Shown in pieces: positions 33,257-42,953 of a DNA stretch of 64,000 nucleotides. The notes beneath the pieces were generated by a model. The model was not told where the DNA came from. It searched no databases and saw nothing but the letters and a program-made list of their open reading frames with translations. Made by a program: the position numbers and the translations under genes. Positions within the stretch are counted from its first letter, which is position 1, and the number at the start of each line of letters is the position of its first letter. The stretch is from an uncultured Lachnospiraceae bacterium. Its GTDB lineage: Bacteria > Bacillota > Clostridia > Lachnospirales > Lachnospiraceae. Location: assembly GCA_934309145.1 (NCBI GenBank), contig CAKRCW010000007.1, positions 62,001 through 126,000 on the forward strand. Direction: 5' to 3'.

Positions 33257-35880
33257 CAGCTATTCCTCAATCTATCCTGCAATTCCTGTAAATACAGCAT
33301 TGCCTTTATAGGTGTCATGTTGTTTAAATCCATTGTTTTAAGTTCATTTGCTATTGTGAGCTCTGTAGGTGTAGAAAATAATGACATCTGTTCAAAGTCA
33401 TTTGCCTTATGCTCCTTCAAATCTCGTGTCTCAATAGCTTTAGCCTTAGATAAGATATCGGTATCAATTAACTGGTCGCAAATTTCCCTTGCTCTTATCA
33501 GTACCTGCTCAGGTACACCTGCAAGACGTGCAACCTGTATACCATAACTTCTGTCAGCTCCACCCTTGACAATTTTTCTAAGGAATACTATATCGTCTCC
33601 GTCCTCTTTTACTGCAATACAATAATTATTGACTGATGAAAGCTTGCCCTCAAGCTCTGTCAGCTCATGATAATGTGTTGCGAATAATGTTTTTGCACCA
33701 ATTATATCCTTATCGGCTATATACTCGACAACCGCCCATGCTATTGATAATCCATCAAATGTAGAAGTTCCACGTCCTATCTCATCTAAGATTATCAGGC
33801 TGTTTGATGTAGCATTTCTGAGAATATTAGCCACCTCATTCATCTCTATCATAAATGTAGACTGACCTGAAGCAAGGTCATCAGATGCACCAACTCTTGT
33901 AAATATTCTGTCACACAGTCCAATGTTTGCTGTATCAGCAGGTACAAACGAACCAATCTGTGCCATAAGAACTATAAGTGCTGTCTGTCTCATATATGTG
34001 GATTTACCTGCCATATTAGGACCTGTTATTATTGAAATACGGCTCTCCACATTGTTTAAATATGTATCATTTGACACAAAGCTGTCATTGTTTAGCATTT
34101 TCTCGACAACAGGATGCCTGCCCGCTTTGATATCTATCACACCATCCTCATTTATAGATGGACGAACATAGTTGTTCTTCTCTGCAACATACGAAAGAGA
34201 TGCAATAGCGTCAAGCTCTGCAATATAATGTGCTGTCTGCTGTACTCTTGTAAGTGCCTCGCCTATTTTATCTCTTAATGAAACATAGGTCTCATATTCA
34301 AGAGCATACAACCTGTCCTCTGCTCCAAGTATTGTGTTAGATAACTCAGCAAGCTTATCAGTTGTATATCTCTCAGCATTTGCCAGAGTCTGTTTCCTTA
34401 TAAAGTAATCAGGAACCATATCCTTAAACGAGTTTGTAACCTCAAAATAATAATCAAATACCTTGTTATATTTTATCTTGAGTCCCTTGATTCCTGTTTT
34501 CTCACGTTCCTCTGCCTCGAGTGAAGCAAGCCAGTTCTTACATTCTGTCTTGGCAAGCTTAAGCTCATCTATCTTGTCTGAGTAGCCAGCCTTAAAAATT
34601 CCGCCTTCCTTTATGGAGATAGGTGGTTCCTCATCTATTGAAGCCTCTAAAAGCTCATATAAATCTGTAAGGGTATCTAAATTGTTATACACCTCACTGT
34701 AATAGTCTGCTGAGAGCTCCTTTAACAGATTCTTAATATCAGGCAGATAATGTATGGAATTCTTAAATGACAACATATCACGGGGATTGGCTGTCTTAAG
34801 AGATATCCTTGTCATAAGCCTTTCCAAATCATATATTGTATTAAGATATTCTCTAAGCTCCTCACGGGTAATAAGAGCGTTATTCATTGCCTCAATGGCA
34901 TCAAGACGATGTTCTATGGCATCCTTTGAGAGTAATGGCTGTTCAACAAACTCACGAAGCTTTCTTGCACCCATAGCTGTCTTAGTCTTGTCAAGCACCC
35001 AGAGCAAAGAACCCTTCTTCTGCTTATCTCTCATCGTCTCTGTTAATTCTAGATTTCTTCTTGTTGAAGAATCAATAATCATATATGAATCAACCGAATA
35101 AAGCTCGATATGATTTATATGCTTAAGGCTGTTCATCTGTGTATCATAGAGGTAATCAAGCATTGCTCCTGTTGACACGACAATCTCAGGCGTGTCCTTT
35201 AAGCCGAGTCCCTCTAAGCTGCTTATATGAAAATGCCTCTTTATTGTTGCCTCAGAGGTATCATAATCAAAATAATGGGCAGGCGCTTCGGTCTTTGAAA
35301 TGTGAAGCTTATCAGCTATCGCATCAAGCTCTAAGCCGGAATTTGGCACTGTGTCCTGATATATAATCTCTGATGGCTGATATTTATTTATCTCATCTAT
35401 AACCTTATCCGAGGTTCCTACTCTGCAGCATTTGAAGATTCCGGTTGAGATGTCAGATACAGATATTCCGTATTTAAAGTTATAATACGAAATACTCATA
35501 ATATAATTATTCTTCGCCTCATCCAAAATCTCAGCAGACATATTAGTTCCAGGAGTTACAATACGGATAACCTCACGCTTTACAAGTCCCTTTGCAAGCT
35601 TAGGGTCCTCGACCTGCTCACCTATAGCGACCTTATACCCTTTCTCAATAAGACGATTTATGTAGATATCAGCCGCATGATAAGGAATACCGCACATAGG
35701 TGCTCTCTCTTCAAGTCCACAGTCCTTACCCGTAAGTGTAATTTCGAGCTCCTTTGAGGCTGTGAGTGCATCATCAAAGAACATTTCATAGAAGTCGCCT
35801 AGTCTGTAAAATAATATACAATCCTTGTACTGTTCCTTAGTTGCTAAATATTGCTCCATCATTGGAGATAGCTTTCCCAC
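33256..35880 (-). CDS. mutS: DNA mismatch recognition protein MutS
   Basis: Recognises mispaired bases and recruits MutL. The 874-residue protein has the mismatch-binding N-terminal domain (KDCILFYRLGDFYEMFFDDA, with the Phe-x-Glu wedge equivalent DFYEMF), clamp and lever helices, and the ABC ATPase: Walker A TGPNMAGKST, the signature SGQSTFMIEM, and Walker B LIILDEIGRGTST. The length is typical of MutS1. It lies 4 bp downstream of miaB. Confidence 0.97.
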   Translation of the reverse strand: MGKLSPMMEQYLATKEQYKDCILFYRLGDFYEMFFDDALTASKELEITLTGKDCGLEERAPMCGIPYHAADIYINRLIEKGYKVAIGEQVEDPKLAKGLVKREVIRIVTPGTNMSAEILDEAKNNYIMSISYYNFKYGISVSDISTGIFKCCRVGTSDKVIDEINKYQPSEIIYQDTVPNSGLELDAIADKLHISKTEAPAHYFDYDTSEATIKRHFHISSLEGLGLKDTPEIVVSTGAMLDYLYDTQMNSLKHINHIELYSVDSYMIIDSSTRRNLELTETMRDKQKKGSLLWVLDKTKTAMGARKLREFVEQPLLSKDAIEHRLDAIEAMNNALITREELREYLNTIYDLERLMTRISLKTANPRDMLSFKNSIHYLPDIKNLLKELSADYYSEVYNNLDTLTDLYELLEASIDEEPPISIKEGGIFKAGYSDKIDELKLAKTECKNWLASLEAEEREKTGIKGLKIKYNKVFDYYFEVTNSFKDMVPDYFIRKQTLANAERYTTDKLAELSNTILGAEDRLYALEYETYVSLRDKIGEALTRVQQTAHYIAELDAIASLSYVAEKNNYVRPSINEDGVIDIKAGRHPVVEKMLNNDSFVSNDTYLNNVESRISIITGPNMAGKSTYMRQTALIVLMAQIGSFVPADTANIGLCDRIFTRVGASDDLASGQSTFMIEMNEVANILRNATSNSLIILDEIGRGTSTFDGLSIAWAVVEYIADKDIIGAKTLFATHYHELTELEGKLSSVNNYCIAVKEDGDDIVFLRKIVKGGADRSYGIQVARLAGVPEQVLIRAREICDQLIDTDILSKAKAIETRDLKEHKANDFEQMSLFSTPTELTIANELKTMDLNNMTPIKAMLYLQELQDRLRNS

Positions 35881-35884
35881 GTTA

Positions 35885-37339
35885 TCACCTCATCATTTCT
35901 CCTAAAAAGTAGAAGCCTTTACATTCGTTTAATTTAACCATAACCGTTTCACCGATAAGACTCGAATCGCCTGGAAAATGTACAGTTACATTCTCCTCTG
36001 TTCTTCCTGTTACAAGTGTTTTATCCTGCTTGTTTAATTCCTCAACTAAAACAAGCTTCTCGCAGCCTGTGAATCGTTCAATACGTTTGTTAGATAATTC
36101 ATTTACCAAAGTAAGCAATCTGCCAAATCTGTCCTTAACTACATCCTCAGGTACCTGATTATCCATTGACGCTGCCGGTGTGCCTGTACGCTTTGAATAT
36201 ATAAATGTAAATGCCTGATCATATTCTACCTGTCTCACAACATCCAGAGTGTCCATAAAATCTTCCTCTGTCTCACCCGGAAATCCAACCATTATATCTG
36301 TTGTCAGTGAAATATCAGGCATGGCAGTTCTTATTTTATCGACAAGCTTAAGGTAATCATCCTTAGAGTAATGTCTGTTCATTCGTCTTAGTATCTCTGA
36401 TGAGCCTGATTGTACCGGCAAATGAAGGTGCTTACATATTTTTGGCTCGCTTGCCATTACACGAATAAGTTCATCCGATAAATCCTTAGGATGACTTGTC
36501 ATAAAGCGGACTCTCTCGATTCCGTCAATCTCACACACCATTCTTAATAGCTCAGGAAATCTTATTGTATCATCAGTTGTTGTCTCATGAATTTTGCCAT
36601 CTGTATAATCAAATGTCTTACCATATGAGTTTACATTCTGTCCAAGCAGCATGATTTCCTTTACACCAAGCTTGGCCTGTGCACGGATTTCTGCAATTAT
36701 CTCCTGTGGACTTCTGCTCTTCTCCCTGCCACGGACATAAGGAACGATACAATATGTGCAGAAATTATTACATCCATACATTATATTTACGCCTGTTTTG
36801 AATTTATATTTTCTCTTCTGAGGCAGTGCTTCAACAGTCTGCTCACTGTGGTCTAGAACTTCAATAATTGTTTTATTTGTCTCGTAATATGTGTATATAA
36901 GCTCTGCTAACTTATATATGTTATGTGTTCCGAATATTATATTTACATGTCTGTATTTTTTCTTCAGTGTCTCAATTACATGAGGCTCCTGCATCATACA
37001 TCCACATAAGCATATTATCATATCCGGATTTTTTTCTTTTAAGCTCTTTAAATGTCCAAGATGACCATACAATTTCTGATTGGCATTTTCTCTTACTGTA
37101 CAGGTATTACAGATTACAAAATCTGCCTTTTCGTCATCGACCTCCTCAAAGCCGATTGCATCAAGAATACCCTTCAATTTCTCAGAATCATGTGCATTCA
37201 TCTGACATCCAAATGTCTGGACATTGTATGTAAAGGTACGATTCTTGGCTGCCTGTAATGTGAGCAAATGCTCTCTGCATTTGTTCATAAAATAGTATTG
37301 TCTATCCGGCTCCATGGCTGGAATCGTGCTGTTTTGCAT
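35885..37339 (-). CDS. miaB: tRNA-2-methylthio-N6-dimethylallyladenosine synthase
   Basis: A radical-SAM methylthiotransferase that converts i6A37 to ms2i6A37. The N-terminal UPF0004 domain has FGCQMNAHDSEKL and further cysteines (CNTCTVREN, CGCMMQ) for the auxiliary cluster. The radical SAM motif is CNNFCTYCIVPYVRGRE, and a C-terminal TRAM domain is present (about 415-484). The 484-residue length is normal with a short N-terminal extension. It heads the operon behind the promoter at 37392-37420. Confidence 0.97.
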   Translation of the reverse strand: MQNSTIPAMEPDRQYYFMNKCREHLLTLQAAKNRTFTYNVQTFGCQMNAHDSEKLKGILDAIGFEEVDDEKADFVICNTCTVRENANQKLYGHLGHLKSLKEKNPDMIICLCGCMMQEPHVIETLKKKYRHVNIIFGTHNIYKLAELIYTYYETNKTIIEVLDHSEQTVEALPQKRKYKFKTGVNIMYGCNNFCTYCIVPYVRGREKSRSPQEIIAEIRAQAKLGVKEIMLLGQNVNSYGKTFDYTDGKIHETTTDDTIRFPELLRMVCEIDGIERVRFMTSHPKDLSDELIRVMASEPKICKHLHLPVQSGSSEILRRMNRHYSKDDYLKLVDKIRTAMPDISLTTDIMVGFPGETEEDFMDTLDVVRQVEYDQAFTFIYSKRTGTPAASMDNQVPEDVVKDRFGRLLTLVNELSNKRIERFTGCEKLVLVEELNKQDKTLVTGRTEENVTVHFPGDSSLIGETVMVKLNECKGFYFLGEMMR

Positions 37340-37391
37340 GTTGTATACCCTTTCGTATTTTGTATTAAATTATTATAAAATCCAATCTATT

Positions 37392-37420
37392 ATTATACTG
37401 TAAATGACATTAATTTTCAA
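37392..37420 (-). promoter_or_regulatory. Promoter of the miaB-mutS-mutL-miaA operon
   Basis: Read on the minus strand, TTGAAA (37420-37415), a 17-bp spacer and a perfect TATAAT (37397-37392), about 50 bp before the miaB start. This is a near-consensus sigma-A promoter. Confidence 0.8.
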
Positions 37421-37501
37421 TCTGAAATATAGAGAAATCTACTGTTTGTTTATTCAATGTTATATAATATTATTATAAATATATTAAAATTAAACAAAGA
37501 A

Positions 37502-37528
37502 GAACCACCGGCATAAAACCGATGGTTC
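37502..37528 (-). terminator. Terminator of the YneA-like gene
   Basis: A 10-bp stem (37502-37511 with 37519-37528, one G-T pair) with a 7-nt loop lies 27 bp after the stop of the LysM gene on the minus strand, followed by a T-rich stretch. Confidence 0.7.
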
Positions 37529-37554
37529 AAAGGTATGGTATGGAAAATGTAAAT

Positions 37555-37887
37555 TTATTGTGGTGCTGAATAGTATGGCACTACCAGGGTTGCACCACTA
37601 TAAATTTTGTCGCTGTAAAGTCCATTGATGCTCTTAACCTCATCAATGTAATCCTCGATTGAGGTATATTCCTCTGAGATATTGGCCTCTGCTATTGACC
37701 ATAATGTATCATCTGCCGAAACATTAATGCACTTAAAGTACTTCTCGTTATGTGTAGATGCATTAACTTTGTTATCGCTGTTTGAAACCCCGATAAACAA
37801 TAATAAGAATGCTAAAACAATAACTGTTACTCCTACAAATAATTTATAATGTCTATGAATTAATAATGCTGCTTCTCTTATACTCAT
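37555..37887 (-). CDS. YneA-like SOS cell-division suppressor (TM + LysM)
   Basis: A 110-residue protein with an N-terminal membrane helix (LFVGVTVIVLAFLLLFIGVS, about 16-35) and an extracellular LysM domain (ADDTLWSIAEANISEEYTSIEDYIDEVKSINGL, SGATLVVP). This is the layout of B. subtilis YneA and related SOS-induced division inhibitors. AAGGAGGA lies 7 bp before the ATG, and three LexA boxes surround the promoter, so damage-inducible expression is very likely. lexA, normally the divergent neighbour of yneA, is not beside it. The function is inferred from architecture plus regulation. Confidence 0.85.
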   Translation of the reverse strand: MSIREAALLIHRHYKLFVGVTVIVLAFLLLFIGVSNSDNKVNASTHNEKYFKCINVSADDTLWSIAEANISEEYTSIEDYIDEVKSINGLYSDKIYSGATLVVPYYSAPQ

Positions 37888-37900
37888 GATATCTCCTCCT

Positions 37901-37980
37901 TGAACATGTGTTCGTTTCTGTGATTATTAATATATCGCACATTTGTTCGAATGTCAATACTTTTCTCGAACAAATATTCG
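37901..37980 (-). promoter_or_regulatory. SOS promoter with three LexA boxes
   Basis: Minus-strand TTGACA (37957-37952), a 17-bp spacer and TATATT (37934-37929) form a strong promoter. Boxes resembling CGAACATATGTTCG lie at 37901-37914 (TGAACATGTGTTCG, 12 of 14, just after the start site), 37936-37949 (CGCACATTTGTTCG, 12 of 14, inside the spacer) and 37967-37980 (CGAACAAATATTCG, 12 of 14, upstream of -35). LexA binding would block the promoter from both sides. Confidence 0.88.
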
Positions 37981-38070
37981 TTTTTCTTTTTCTAGGATGG
38001 CCATCCCTGAAACTATATTAATAATACAACATCATGAGTACCATAAAACTCCCTCGCAACAAAATATTAT

Positions 38071-40023
38071 CTAATTCAATTTCTCTACTTCTTTTATCCA
38101 CAAGGAGTTTACAGCATCGCTAGGCATTCTCCAGTCACCACGCGGCGAAAGGCATACACTACCAACCTTAACACCATCCGGCATACAGCTTCTCTTGAAC
38201 TGCTGGCTGAAAAATCTTCTGTAGAATGTATTTAACCACTTTTTAATGGTTTCCTCATCATAAGCATTTGCAAATGCACGCTTTGCCATATAATATATTT
38301 TGCTTGGTGAAAATCCATAACGCATCACATAATACAGGAAGAAATCATGCAATTCATACGGACCTACTGTATCTTCCGTTTTCTGTGCGATATTTCCATT
38401 CTCATCAGGAGGAAGAAGCTCAGGACTTATAGGAGTATCAATTATATCCTTTAAAACCTCGGAGCTGTCAGGGAACATATTATACTCAATAACACTGTCA
38501 ATAAGCCATTTAACCAGGGTCTTAGGTATACTTGCATTTACACCGTACATGCTCATCTGGTCAGCATTGTAGGTACACCATCCAAGAGCAAGCTCAGACA
38601 AATCGCCTGTTCCCACAACTATAGCCCCAATCTTATTGGCATAATCCATAAGCACCTGCGTTCTCTCGCGTGCCTGTACATTCTCAAAGGTTATATCCTT
38701 AATCTCTGTGTCGTGACCGATATCCTCGTAATGTTTTAGGCAGGCATCCTTAATAGGAATTGTCTTTGTTGAAATTCCAAGAGTTGACATAAGTTCAAGC
38801 GAATTATTATAGGTTCTGTCTGTTGTTCCAAATGCCGGCATCGTTATTCCAACTAAGTCTGTCATTGGCTTTCCAAGCTTTTTTAAAGTCTGTGCTGCGA
38901 CAAGAAGGGCAAGTGTGGAATCCATACCACCAGAAACTCCTATAACCATCTTACTTCCCGTCACAGATAGTCTCTTTGCAAGTCCGCCAACCTGCATATC
39001 AAATATATCCTTACATCTCTTCTTTCTTCTTGATATATCAGAAGGTATAAAAGGATGTGGATTGATATTATATTTTGAACCATCAGATGTTATATCTTCA
39101 TTACATTCAATGAATACCTCGCGAATCAATATACTCTGACCATACAATGTATATGCATCTTTAAATGTCTTGCCTTTTAATCTGTCAGCCTTTATTTTTC
39201 CCATATCCAAATCCGAAACTAACAGATAATCGTTATCGGCAATCTCATCATTCTCAGCGATAATTCTGCCATTTTCAGCTATCATGCTGTGACCTGAGAA
39301 TATCAAATCCGTACTGCTCTCCCCTGCACCCGCCGAAGCGTACAGATATGAGCACATTAACGCTGTTGAGTGGCTTCTTATCAAGCTCTGTCTGAAGCTT
39401 CTCTTACCTATTGTGTCGTTGCTCGCTGACAGATTGATTATTAGCTCTGCGCCTGCCATAGCCTCCCATGTAGAAGGAGATACAGGAGCCCAGATATCCT
39501 CACATATCTCAAGCCCAAAGCACATATCATTAATATGGAATATAAGATTATTTCCTACAGGAATATCATAATCCTCATCACAATCTATAATATCATGCAC
39601 TGATATCTCTGTTATATCCAAATCGGAAGCAGATGAGAACCAGCGTTTCTCATAGAACTCATTATAATTAGGGAGAAATGTCTTGATATGAACTCCATAT
39701 ATTACACCCCTGTAGATGACAATACCGGCATTATATAACTGATATGAAAGGCGTATCGGTACTCCGACAACTATAACCATATCAATATTTTCAGAATATG
39801 ACACAATATCGGCAAGTGCCTTTCTTGACATATCTAACAATGATGTCTGCATAAATAAATCGCTGCATGTATAGCCTGTAATGGAAAGCTCTGGAAATGC
39901 GATTATTTTGACATCATGGGACATAGCCTCGTCAATCTTCTCAATTATCTTTGCTTTATTGTATTCTACATCAGCCACCTTTACATCAGGTACCGCTGCT
40001 CCAACTCTGTAATATTCAAACAT
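38071..40023 (-). CDS. nadE: Glutamine-dependent NAD+ synthetase
   Basis: Amidates nicotinic-acid adenine dinucleotide, the last step of NAD synthesis. The N-terminal nitrilase-type glutaminase domain has FPELSITGYTC (catalytic Glu), the YEKRWF region (Lys) and GLEICEDIWAP (catalytic Cys). The C-terminal synthetase domain carries GVSGGMDSTLAL, the ATP pyrophosphatase loop. ATG 40023 gives 650 residues and has GAAAGGGATG upstream; the in-frame ATG at 40032 overlaps recU. It is one base from the recU stop, so the two are coupled. Confidence 0.95.
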   Translation of the reverse strand: MFEYYRVGAAVPDVKVADVEYNKAKIIEKIDEAMSHDVKIIAFPELSITGYTCSDLFMQTSLLDMSRKALADIVSYSENIDMVIVVGVPIRLSYQLYNAGIVIYRGVIYGVHIKTFLPNYNEFYEKRWFSSASDLDITEISVHDIIDCDEDYDIPVGNNLIFHINDMCFGLEICEDIWAPVSPSTWEAMAGAELIINLSASNDTIGKRSFRQSLIRSHSTALMCSYLYASAGAGESSTDLIFSGHSMIAENGRIIAENDEIADNDYLLVSDLDMGKIKADRLKGKTFKDAYTLYGQSILIREVFIECNEDITSDGSKYNINPHPFIPSDISRRKKRCKDIFDMQVGGLAKRLSVTGSKMVIGVSGGMDSTLALLVAAQTLKKLGKPMTDLVGITMPAFGTTDRTYNNSLELMSTLGISTKTIPIKDACLKHYEDIGHDTEIKDITFENVQARERTQVLMDYANKIGAIVVGTGDLSELALGWCTYNADQMSMYGVNASIPKTLVKWLIDSVIEYNMFPDSSEVLKDIIDTPISPELLPPDENGNIAQKTEDTVGPYELHDFFLYYVMRYGFSPSKIYYMAKRAFANAYDEETIKKWLNTFYRRFFSQQFKRSCMPDGVKVGSVCLSPRGDWRMPSDAVNSLWIKEVEKLN

Positions 40024-40024
40024 A

Positions 40025-40561
40025 TCAATCATCCCTTTCTGTAAGATCTAACTTAAGTCCTCTCAAATAATGAACAGCCGCCCCTGACTCAGCTTTCAAG
40101 AAATAATCAGGGTTTAACTCCTCATATTTGAAGTTTTTAGGATGTCCATCCTTCACCCGCTCAAGATATGTCTTAAGCTCCGAAAATCTCATATAATAAA
40201 AATCATTTCTGGCAGAGAACATGATTATGAGAAAGCTTATTCCATTCTGCTTTTCAAAATCAGCCATAAAATTAATCTGGTGTTCATGTATATTTCTTAG
40301 TGAAAACGTGTCCGTTGCACACTCTTTTGCATCAAAGCATACCGGAACTCCCTGTACAACACCTATATAATCAACCGTTGAATCCTTTTCAAAATATGCA
40401 AGAGATATGTTGCCATTATCCTTATCTATCTTAACTGGTGTTATAGGTGTCGGAATCTTCTGAACAAGCCCAAGATTTTTTTCTCTGTATAATTCGTTTG
40501 TAATATTTATAAGCTCTTCTAGAGTTGAACCTCTTAAGCCTCTGGAATTCCAAGTAGCCAT
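40025..40561 (-). CDS. recU: Holliday junction resolvase RecU
   Basis: A Gram-positive junction-resolving endonuclease. NSRGLRGSTLEELINITNELY is the family start, STVDYIGVVQGVPVCFDAKE has the PD-(D/E)xK metal ligands, and FSLRNIHEHQINFM follows. The 178-residue length is close to B. subtilis RecU (206, with a longer N-tail). ATG 40561 follows GGAGG, whereas the ATG at 40573 lies upstream of it. recU often pairs with ponA; here it pairs with nadE. Confidence 0.92.
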   Translation of the reverse strand: MATWNSRGLRGSTLEELINITNELYREKNLGLVQKIPTPITPVKIDKDNGNISLAYFEKDSTVDYIGVVQGVPVCFDAKECATDTFSLRNIHEHQINFMADFEKQNGISFLIIMFSARNDFYYMRFSELKTYLERVKDGHPKNFKYEELNPDYFLKAESGAAVHYLRGLKLDLTERDD

Positions 40562-40573
40562 ATATGCCTCCAC

Positions 40574-41581
40574 CTATATATTATCTATACTAAGACCAAG
40601 TCCCATACATATACTTATAAACTGTTCAGGCAACTTATCCTTAATCACCAGTTTATCTCCCCTGTAGTCAGGTATTATAACCTCTCCTGCATGAAGAAGA
40701 TGGTGCTTTAGCTTATATCTGTCTCTCATTATTGTATTAATCTTAACATTGCCATACTTTGTATCTCCGACAACATAAAAACCTAGTGACCTCAAATGCG
40801 CTCTTATCTGATGTGATTTACCTGTGATTAGCTTAACCTTTATAAGGCTGTAACCATTTTTAACAAAAAGTGGCTCAAATGCTGTCTCTATTCTTGTATA
40901 ATCATTACTTACATCAGGAGAAAGATGTTTATACTCAGCCTCACTCATTATGCTCGACTTATTAGCTGACCTGTCCTTGCTTATAAATGCAGCCTCATGT
41001 ATCCCCTTGGTCATCTCACCAAATACTACAGTATAATAGAATTTGTCTGATGTACGTTTTTTAAGGGTTTCCGATAGAAACTGACTGCCCTTAAGCGAAA
41101 TTCCGGCAAGTATAATACCAGACGTATTTCTGTCAAGTCTGTTACAGACAGATGGTGTAAATGTAAGGAATGCTTCATCACTTATGACGTGATTATTCTT
41201 ACAGTAATCAATAAGACATTCATTAATTGAATAATCTCCTGCTGATGCCTTCTGGGATAAGACACCTGCCGGCTTATGTATCGCCATAATGTCATCATCC
41301 TTATACAAAACCTGCAGCTTATTGCCCTTAGCTTTGACATCCACATTTTCAGTAGTCTTATTCTTTTGAAATTTACTTATCGTCTCATCTGACAGATAAA
41401 GTGAGATAACATCAGCCTCATGTATTATCTCATCGCCCTTTACACGCTTATTATTCATAACGATATTCTTCTTGCGTATCATTTTATATATGAAGGACGC
41501 AGGTGCGTCATTTAAATACTTCATAAGGTATTTATTTAAACGCTGTCCCTCATCCATTTTGGAAACGTGCAAATCAATCAT
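40574..41581 (-). CDS. Pseudouridine synthase, RluA family (second copy)
   Basis: A 335-residue protein with an N-terminal S4 domain (EGQRLNKYLMKYLNDAPASFIYKMIRKKNI) and an RluA catalytic domain with VCNRLDRNTSGIILAG (catalytic Asp), plus LITGKSHQIRAHLRSLGF. It resembles RluC-type enzymes more than the RluD-like protein at 13 kb. The target is a set of rRNA uridines of unknown position. It ends just before recU. Confidence 0.9.
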   Translation of the reverse strand: MIDLHVSKMDEGQRLNKYLMKYLNDAPASFIYKMIRKKNIVMNNKRVKGDEIIHEADVISLYLSDETISKFQKNKTTENVDVKAKGNKLQVLYKDDDIMAIHKPAGVLSQKASAGDYSINECLIDYCKNNHVISDEAFLTFTPSVCNRLDRNTSGIILAGISLKGSQFLSETLKKRTSDKFYYTVVFGEMTKGIHEAAFISKDRSANKSSIMSEAEYKHLSPDVSNDYTRIETAFEPLFVKNGYSLIKVKLITGKSHQIRAHLRSLGFYVVGDTKYGNVKINTIMRDRYKLKHHLLHAGEVIIPDYRGDKLVIKDKLPEQFISICMGLGLSIDNI

Positions 41582-41593
41582 TGTAAACGCCCC

Positions 41594-42181
41594 TTATACA
41601 CATGTTGTTGTAATTTTCTCAAGTATATGCTTGTCAATCAATGCAGTCTTATCATTAGGCGTGCTGATTGATTTAACCTTTTTTGCATATGAATCTATAT
41701 CATTAAATATTGTAATTGGATAATTATATTTGCTGTCAGCTACCGTCTTTTCAATCCATGCCTTATATTCCTTCTTCAATATATCGTAATCCTTTGACAA
41801 TACCAATGCAGCTATCTTTCCATTCTTAACACATATAGACTGATAAAACTTCATTCCCTCATACTGTGATATAACCATATCGAACTTAAGACCTGATATA
41901 TTGTTATCCTTCTCACCAACCATATCTGTAAGCCTGTCATACTCCTCTGTTGTAAGAGGTGTAAATTTGGCACATACAATCCATGCAATAAAGAATTTGG
42001 CAAATGGAAGCGTGAGTAAAATTGCAAATACAATCAGTACGCGTCCGGTATCACCAAACAACAAAAGCATAGATACAATAATAAATGCTATCATGGCTGC
42101 TAAAATTAAAGAGATGATAAGCTTTTCACGCCTGTATGCTTTCAGATATCCGTAATCACCCTTTTTACATTTGTTAAACAT
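41594..42181 (-). CDS. Two-helix membrane protein of unknown function
   Basis: Not recognised. The 195 residues have two adjacent hydrophobic helices near the N-terminus (LIISLILAAMIAFIIVSMLLLF and VLIVFAILLTLPFAKFFIAWIV) and a C-terminal soluble domain of about 120 residues with alternating strands and helices (FDMVISQYEGMKFYQSICVKNGKIAAL). It lies between an SDR gene and a pseudouridine synthase gene with close spacing, so it belongs to the same operon. No catalytic motif is visible. Confidence 0.8.
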   Translation of the reverse strand: MFNKCKKGDYGYLKAYRREKLIISLILAAMIAFIIVSMLLLFGDTGRVLIVFAILLTLPFAKFFIAWIVCAKFTPLTTEEYDRLTDMVGEKDNNISGLKFDMVISQYEGMKFYQSICVKNGKIAALVLSKDYDILKKEYKAWIEKTVADSKYNYPITIFNDIDSYAKKVKSISTPNDKTALIDKHILEKITTTCV

Positions 42182-42194
42182 ATTTTATTCCTCA

Positions 42195-42953
42195 TTATTT
42201 CAAGAATTTAACCATAAATCCATGTGGCAAAACCTTTGATGCCACATGAAACAGCTTCATTGTAAAACCATATACTGACACATGTGCATTATGGTATGTG
42301 TCTCTTAGTGCCTTTTCGACAACCTTCTTCGGGTTGGCTCTAAGGAGTCTCTTGTAAAATGCCGACTGATGATAAGTCTCTGCCACATCAAAGAACTCTG
42401 TAGATACAGGTCCCGGACATACAGCAGTTACAGATACCCCATCCTTTGCAAGCTCTCTGTCTAAAGCATAGCTTAAGCTTAAGACATATGATTTGGTTGC
42501 AGCGTAAACCGCAAACGAAGGCTGTGGCATAAATGCAGCAGATGATGCAATATTGATAATATCGGCATGCTTTCCCTTCATATATGGCAATGTGATTGAA
42601 GTCATTCTTGTTAGGGCTGTGCAGTTTAAATCACACATTCCTGTATTTTCATCCTCAGGCAGCTCGTCAAAATGTCCTATCTTGCCAAAGCCTGCGGCAT
42701 TTACAAGTATTCTTACAAATGGATTGTATTTGACAAGCATATTTCTGTATATAAGCAAATCCTGATTGTCCGTCACATCACAGCATATAATTCTTGTCTT
42801 TATATGGACAAGCTCAGCTGCTAACTCCTCTAACCTGTCCCTTCTTCTAGCAATAATCCATAGCTCATCTATGCTTCTGTATTTATCCGCTATCTGTCTT
42901 GCAAACTCACGTCCAAGTCCAGATGACGCTCCTGTAATAACTGCTATTTTCAT
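42195..42953 (-). CDS. Short-chain dehydrogenase/reductase (SDR)
   Basis: A 252-residue classical SDR: the NAD(P) motif TGASSGLGREFA near residue 8, the structural NAAG, the catalytic Ser in INIASSAAF and YAATK (Tyr-x-x-x-Lys). CPGPVSTEFF follows. ATG 42953 overlaps the stop of the upstream methyltransferase (ATGA), and GGAGG sits 8 bp before it. The substrate is unknown; it resembles YqjQ/DltE-like reductases. Confidence 0.9.
   Translation of the reverse strand: MKIAVITGASSGLGREFARQIADKYRSIDELWIIARRRDRLEELAAELVHIKTRIICCDVTDNQDLLIYRNMLVKYNPFVRILVNAAGFGKIGHFDELPEDENTGMCDLNCTALTRMTSITLPYMKGKHADIINIASSAAFMPQPSFAVYAATKSYVLSLSYALDRELAKDGVSVTAVCPGPVSTEFFDVAETYHQSAFYKRLLRANPKKVVEKALRDTYHNAHVSVYGFTMKLFHVASKVLPHGFMVKFLK

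Noticed and set aside
37994..38005. 12-bp palindrome GGATGGCCATCC downstream of nadE
   Set aside because: Too short and without a T-run on either strand; it also lies about 65 bp after the stop, so I do not call it a terminator.
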